Part shown: positions 60,065 to 64,000 of the stretch, piece after piece | How the letters are laid out: the number at the start of each line of letters is the position of its first letter | How positions within the stretch are numbered: position 1 is the first letter of the stretch | From: Fabrea salina | Lineage: Eukaryota > Ciliophora > Heterotrichea > Heterotrichida > Fabreidae | Length of the DNA stretch: 64,000 nt | NCBI GenBank assembly: GCA_022984795.1 | Contig: JALIHJ010000016.1 | Coordinates: 245,199 to 309,198, forward strand | Direction of reading: 5' to 3' | The notes under the pieces: model-generated | The model's database searches: none | The model's input: only the letters and a program-made list of their open reading frames with translations | Told to the model about the DNA's origin: nothing | Position numbers and translations under genes: made by a program

Positions 60065-62053
60065 ATGAGGTACTTCATAAAGCTGCTGTCTCTGCCAACT
60101 CCATTTTCCTCTGCTTCGTTTATGCTTGTGCTTGACTCCAAGTGCTACCTGTTCAATGTAGGAGACGGGCTCCAAAGACTAGCTGCAGAGCACAAAATCA
60201 AACTAGCCAAAATTTCAGACTTGTTTTTGACTTCCACCCACACAGACAGTCTTTCAGCACTTCCTGGAATTATGTTGACTCTTGCAGACTCAACAGAAAC
60301 CAAAAGGAAACTCCACGGACCTCCTGGAATTTCAGCTTACTTTGCTGCAGCATCCACGTTTGCTCACTACAAAGACTACAAAGTTTGTGAGTACTCTTCT
60401 TACAACCTTGAAATCGATCCTTACAAAATAACCTCTAAAGGCAAGTTCCAAGACGAAAACATCACAGTAAAGGCTATTCCAGTTTACTCCTTCCAGAAAA
60501 CCAGTGTTGAAGTAAAGCCTGGAGTTTGCTTTGACGCTCCCAAAGAGTCAGGAATGTGCTACATTGTTGAGTGTCCTCAAGAACAAAGAAAGTTCAGAGT
60601 AGACAAAGCAAAGGAACTAGGAGTCACTCCAGGTCCTATGTTCGGCAAACTCAGCAGTGGCCAGAGTGTTGAAGTCAACGGAGTCTCTGTGCACCCTGAA
60701 GACGTTTTGGACCCGCCCATTCCTCCTCCTGTGTTCAGTGCAATTCACTTTCCTTCTACAAACTTAATTAACGAAGAAGTTTTTCGTCAGGTTCTCAACT
60801 ACACAAGCCCAGAGTGGTCCTTGAGCACCATCATCCACCTTTCCCCAAACGAAGTTTTGCAAACAGAGTCTTACAGAAAGTTCCTAGCTGAACTCCCACC
60901 AATTGTCCAAAACATCGTTTTGAACGAAACAGCTAGTTCCCAAGACAGAGAGTTTCCGATTTTCATGCACTCAGACATTTTAGTTTCCAAGTTGAAGGAA
61001 GCAGCACCTTCAATATTTAGTTTGCCTCAAAATCCAGAACTCACCCAACTCCACCCAAGCGTTCCTAACTCCATCCATCCTAAGTTTTTGATGAACATCC
61101 ACTTGAGTCCCTTCAGACACAAAGGAGTAGAATACTTGCAGGTCAGAACTCCGTCAACTAAGTTGCATAGACTCCAAGTTAGAGACACTCCACCTGCAAC
61201 TGAACACCACCAAGAGTCTTACTGGGACAAAGTTACTTCACACATTCCAAACAACGACCCAAGTGTTTTGTTGCTGGGAACAGGGTCTATGAAGCCCGGA
61301 AAGTACAGAAACGTCTCAGGGATCTTCTTGGGAAGCACCAGTTCTGGCATTTTAATGGACTGTGGCGAAGGAACCTATGCGCAACTATTTAGGCACTTTG
61401 GAAGTAGTATTCAAGAAGTTTTGCTCAACTTAAAGGCAGTTCTTGTAACTCACTTGCATGCAGACCACCACTTGGGAATTATAAAGCTACTTCACGAAAG
61501 AGCCAAACTAACCTCTGAAAGCATCAAAGTCATAGGCCCTTCTGACTTCTACACTTACCTTTCTGTGTGCAACTTGCTTACTGGTCCCCTCCACTTTAGT
61601 TTTGAGCAATGCAAACCCAGACACTTGCTTTTTGACTTGGTTGTTGAGTCAGTTCCTGTAGATCACAGAATTGAAGCCTACGGTTTCGTAGTAACTCACG
61701 ACTCTGGCTGGAAAGTAGTTTACTCTGGAGATACTCGCCCTTGCAATGCCTTAGTTGAAGCTGGCAAGGACGCAACTCTTCTAATCCACGAAGCCACATT
61801 TGAGGACGAACTAAAGCAAGAAGCCTTGCACAGATTCCACACTACTATTGGAGAAGCCATTGAAGTAGCCCAGAAGATGAATGCCTGGAAACTAATGCTG
61901 ACCCACTTTTCCCAAAGGTATGCTAAATTCCCAGAAACTGGTGAAGTAGACTATGTACTTGGGTTTGACTTGATGTGTTTTAGAATGTCCGAAGTTCACA
62001 CTGCAGTCCAAGCCATGAATGCTTTAGCAAACATTTTTGAGTCAACAGACTAA
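60065..62053 (+). CDS. ELAC2: Long-form tRNase Z (ELAC2/RNZ2 type)
   Basis: This encodes 662 residues: two beta-lactamase-fold halves as in the long form. The N-terminal half is inactive-looking (LFNVGDGLQRLAAEHKIKL, then FLTSTHTDSLSALPG in place of HxHxDH). The C-terminal half has the catalytic set: GTGSMKPGKYRNVSG (PxKxRN loop), THLHADHHLG (H463, H465, D467, H468), YSGDTRP, LIHEATFED and LTHFSQRYAKFP. The enzyme cuts the 3' trailer from tRNA precursors in nucleus and/or mitochondria. The start sits behind ATATTTATAA; no clear transit peptide. Confidence 0.93.
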   Translation: MRYFIKLLSLPTPFSSASFMLVLDSKCYLFNVGDGLQRLAAEHKIKLAKISDLFLTSTHTDSLSALPGIMLTLADSTETKRKLHGPPGISAYFAAASTFAHYKDYKVCEYSSYNLEIDPYKITSKGKFQDENITVKAIPVYSFQKTSVEVKPGVCFDAPKESGMCYIVECPQEQRKFRVDKAKELGVTPGPMFGKLSSGQSVEVNGVSVHPEDVLDPPIPPPVFSAIHFPSTNLINEEVFRQVLNYTSPEWSLSTIIHLSPNEVLQTESYRKFLAELPPIVQNIVLNETASSQDREFPIFMHSDILVSKLKEAAPSIFSLPQNPELTQLHPSVPNSIHPKFLMNIHLSPFRHKGVEYLQVRTPSTKLHRLQVRDTPPATEHHQESYWDKVTSHIPNNDPSVLLLGTGSMKPGKYRNVSGIFLGSTSSGILMDCGEGTYAQLFRHFGSSIQEVLLNLKAVLVTHLHADHHLGIIKLLHERAKLTSESIKVIGPSDFYTYLSVCNLLTGPLHFSFEQCKPRHLLFDLVVESVPVDHRIEAYGFVVTHDSGWKVVYSGDTRPCNALVEAGKDATLLIHEATFEDELKQEALHRFHTTIGEAIEVAQKMNAWKLMLTHFSQRYAKFPETGEVDYVLGFDLMCFRMSEVHTAVQAMNALANIFESTD

Positions 62054-62063
62054 AATAATTAAC

Positions 62064-62886
62064 ATGGACCCTAGTTTCTGTAAGTGAAAATCAGACCATT
62101 AGAGTTGGAGAACTCATACACCTTCCAACAAACATCAGGCCTTAGTTAGAAACTTTCAAGTTCTTGACTCACAAAGAGACCATTGCAGTTGCAAGAGTCA
62201 ACACCCAGTTTATGAAGCTTCTTTCAGTCAAAAACTATGTGGAGTGCCTTTACTTGAAGAAACTTTGAGGGATCACACTGAGTCTGTTGAATCAGTAGCT
62301 GTATCAAAGGACAAGCAGTTCATAGTTTCCGGAGACAGAAATGGGGTAATCATAGTTTGGGACTTTAAAACTAGAAAAATTGGAAGGTGGATGTTTCATC
62401 AGTAGCTATTTCAACCAGTGGTAAGTTCTTTGTTTCTTGTGGCTGGAATAGACTTGTTAGTGTAGAGTCTCACTGAGAGAAAACAATCAAAGTTTCTCTG
62501 GACGTTGTGGAAACTGTTGCCATTTAACGAAGAATTTATAGTTTCGGAGCCAAGGATAGCACATTTAGGGTGTGGAAAACAAACTTGTTAGACCATACAG
62601 GAAGTGTTTGTTCAGTTGCTGTATCAAGCAGTGACCACTTAGTAGTTTCTGGAAGTGCGACTATTAGAGTGTGGAACTGCTTCTGGAACCTAACTTTAGT
62701 GCCACCCTTACACAGTCGGTGCAGGTCTCAAAGGGTGTTTGTAGTTTCTGGATGACACCATTCTAGTGTGGAGTAGTTCACTTTCAATCAACAACTTATA
62801 CTTAGCTTCTGCAAGGACTAGTCAAGAAGTTCGGTCTTTCAGACTGCACTTCTGGTGTTGTTTCAGTTGAATTTGTTGAACCGTAA
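62064..62886 (+). pseudogene. Decayed F-box/WD40 paralog
   Basis: Homology to the intact gene at 58.8 kb can be followed in several frames. SVSENQTIRVGELIHL corresponds to its first blade, FKFLTHKETIAVARVNTQFMKL to its F-box, DHTESVESVAVSKDKQFIVSG...VIIVWDF to blades, and DHTGSVCSVAVSSSDHLVVSGSATIRVW and TSGVVSVEFVEP-stop to the end. Multiple frameshifts and stops (for example near 62081, 62401 and 62524) break it, and it is about 200 bases shorter. The ATG at 62064 and its A/T context survive. Clearly non-functional as a full protein. Confidence 0.88.
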
Positions 62887-63585
62887 TAATTCTTCACCTA
62901 GCAGGAGTTGTCTTAAGTTACTGAGCTTCTATAGTTTTCAAAGTTCTGGCATACTCAATAAACTTATACAAATTACTCTGTTTTCTCGAATTAACCTAAT
63001 GTGCTGTTTTTGTTAGTTATTGCACTACTGCTTTTCAAGTTTAAGTATTCCTTTGACTTTTGCATTCCTGAACTTGCTGCTATAAAGTTCCTCTACTAAG
63101 ACTCGTATTCTAATGAAGTCTATGAGTACAGTTGTTCATTGCTAGAGTATTTATGATTGCTTGTAAGTTCCATCCTAAGCACCTATAGGGTCCTTTAGAA
63201 ACCCCAAGTAAGAACCAGTTTAGATCTGTGTACTCTTCAATGCTAAAGCTTTGTTTTCTATCTATTGTTGAATTAAGCTTCTCTGACTTTATAGGAGTTC
63301 TAGTTTGTAAATAGAATGAGTTAGGTATAACTATTGTCTTACTCCTCACTTTAAAGTTCCAGTAGTGCTTTATTATAGCTTCAAGAACCTAACTAACAAC
63401 ACATAGTACTTAAGACCAATAGTTAAATAAACAAGAAGTCTTAGATTCTTTCTCATAGTTTCCGTAACCAACTACTTTTGCCTTAGTGAATGAGTTCCTG
63501 CAATATCTCAACTACCTAGATTTCTTACTCCTAAAACTTAATTGCTGCCCCTAAATTTACCACCATTTTCCACCTCCCATTTATA
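62887..63585. other. Gene-poor subtelomeric region
   Basis: About 700 A/T-rich bases with no convincing coding frame; the longest, on the minus strand near 63110-63349, begins with GTG and looks accidental. No satellite repeat or RNA gene was recognised. It contrasts with the 2-40 base gaps elsewhere. Confidence 0.6.
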
Positions 63586-63681
63586 ATGCAAGCCAACTGT
63601 CCTTCAAAGTGCCAAGCTATCTCCAAGTGTAGCTGTGGAGAGTTATTATGTGAGCATTTGTTTAGGGTGTTAGGGTGTTAG
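63586..63681 (+). pseudogene. 5' end of a Cys-rich gene cut by telomere addition
   Basis: ATG 63586 has the full start context CATTTATAATG. The frame codes MQANCPSKCQAISKCSCG and continues ELLCEHL up to base 63660, then runs into the telomere and stops at TAG 63679-63681. C5, C9, C15, C17, C22 and H24 look like the start of a B-box or similar zinc finger. About 25 codons are natural sequence. It is best read as the first exon of a gene whose rest was removed when the chromosome end was formed. Confidence 0.65.
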
Positions 63682-64000
63682 GGTGTTAGAGGTGTTAGGG
63701 TGTTAGGGGTGTTAGGGTGGGGGTGTTGTTAGGGGTGTTAGGGTGTTAGGGTGTTAGGGTGTTAGGGTGTTAGGGTGTTAGGGTGTTAGGGTGTTAGGGT
63801 GTTAGGGTGTTAGGGTGTTAGGGTGTTAGGGTGTTAGGGTGTTGAGGGTGTTAGGGTGTTAGGGTGTTAGGGTGTTAGGGTGGGTGTTAGGGTGTTAGGG
63901 TGTTAGGGTGTTAGGGTGTTAGGGTGTTAGGGTGTTAGGGTGTTGGGGTGTTAGGGTGTTAGGGTGTTAGGGTGTTAGGGTGTTAGGGTGTTAGGGTGTT
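63662..64000 (+). repeat. Telomere, (TGTTAGGG)n
   Basis: About 40 units of the 8-mer TGTTAGGG (CCCTAACA on the other strand). The chromosome-proximal ~80 bases are irregular (GTTAGAGG, GGGTGGGGGTGTTG, extra G); the rest is near-perfect, with a few variants near 63844, 63881 and 63943. Orientation, G-rich strand towards the 3' end, marks the right end of the chromosome. The array runs to the edge of the window. Confidence 0.98.

Noticed and set aside
63110-63349. 79-codon minus-strand frame in the subtelomere
   Set aside because: It begins with GTG, has no A/T start box and no protein-like composition or homology.
1-64000. Bacterial or phage origin, operons, ribosome binding sites
   Set aside because: Spliceosomal introns, telomere, and TRAPP, LAMTOR, NOC3 and SR proteins make the window eukaryotic; no Shine-Dalgarno pattern precedes the starts.

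Overview
The window is the right-hand end of a macronuclear chromosome from a heterotrich ciliate. The last ~340 bases are an array of the 8-mer TGTTAGGG, with the G-rich strand running 5'->3' into the chromosome end, which is the telomere unit I recall for Stentor and Blepharisma. Six introns of 15 or 16 bases were found by restoring broken protein families. All begin with GTA, all end with AG and all have A at position 10; introns this small are a heterotrich hallmark. TAA, TAG and TGA all act as stops and long ORFs use TGG for Trp, so the code looks standard, unlike Blepharisma (UGA = Trp) or Condylostoma. Moderate GC content by eye and extreme compactness suggest a Stentor/Fabrea-type genome, perhaps Fabrea-like. 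That genus-level placement is inference only.

Layout. 0-5 kb: a cut-off TTC27-like gene, a long coiled-coil protein and an IQ-motif protein. 5-11.2 kb (minus): a calcyphosin-type EF-hand protein, a HEPN+RING protein, a membrane pepsin, a secreted GH16 glucanase and a flavin monooxygenase. 11.6-13.4 kb (plus): a sugar-phosphate cyclase of the EEVS/DDGS kind. 13.5-23.4 kb: an SfsA-family protein, a secreted protein, a WD40/TRP-like channel, a short Nup62/Nsp1, a transporter, an EF-hand-like protein, a Cdh1/Fizzy-related APC activator and a methyltransferase. 23.5-26.5 kb: two tandem MFS paralogs. 26.5-30 kb: ECH1, LAMTOR2, a START protein and a DegT/DnrJ aminotransferase. 30-44 kb: coiled-coil and small proteins, a G6Pase-like PAP2 enzyme, NOC3, a mitochondrial SAM carrier, a MORN protein, a ZIP transporter, an RRM protein with a membrane tail and an SR splicing factor. 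44-62 kb (mostly plus): two secretory/membrane proteins, TRAPPC10, a TPR protein, an IQ protein, SCOT, an otubain-like/zinc-finger protein, an ABCG half transporter, an F-box/WD40 protein and long-form tRNase Z. 62-64 kb: a decayed F-box/WD40 paralog, a gene-poor subtelomere, a Cys-rich ORF cut off by the telomere, and the telomere.

There are about 60 genes in 64 kb. Neighbouring genes are typically 2-40 bases apart. Divergent start codons can be 4, 7 or 18 bases apart, convergent stops can overlap, and same-strand stop-to-start gaps can be 2-6 bases. Nearly every ATG sits directly behind a short A/T-rich box (TTATAAT, ATTTAA or ATATAA type), so promoters and 5' leaders must be tiny or lie inside neighbouring coding sequence. 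No rRNA, tRNA, transposon or CRISPR was seen. Functional links between neighbours are weak, as expected in a nuclear genome. The themes are housekeeping, calcium/cytoskeleton (EF-hand, IQ, MORN, coiled coil) and membrane transport.
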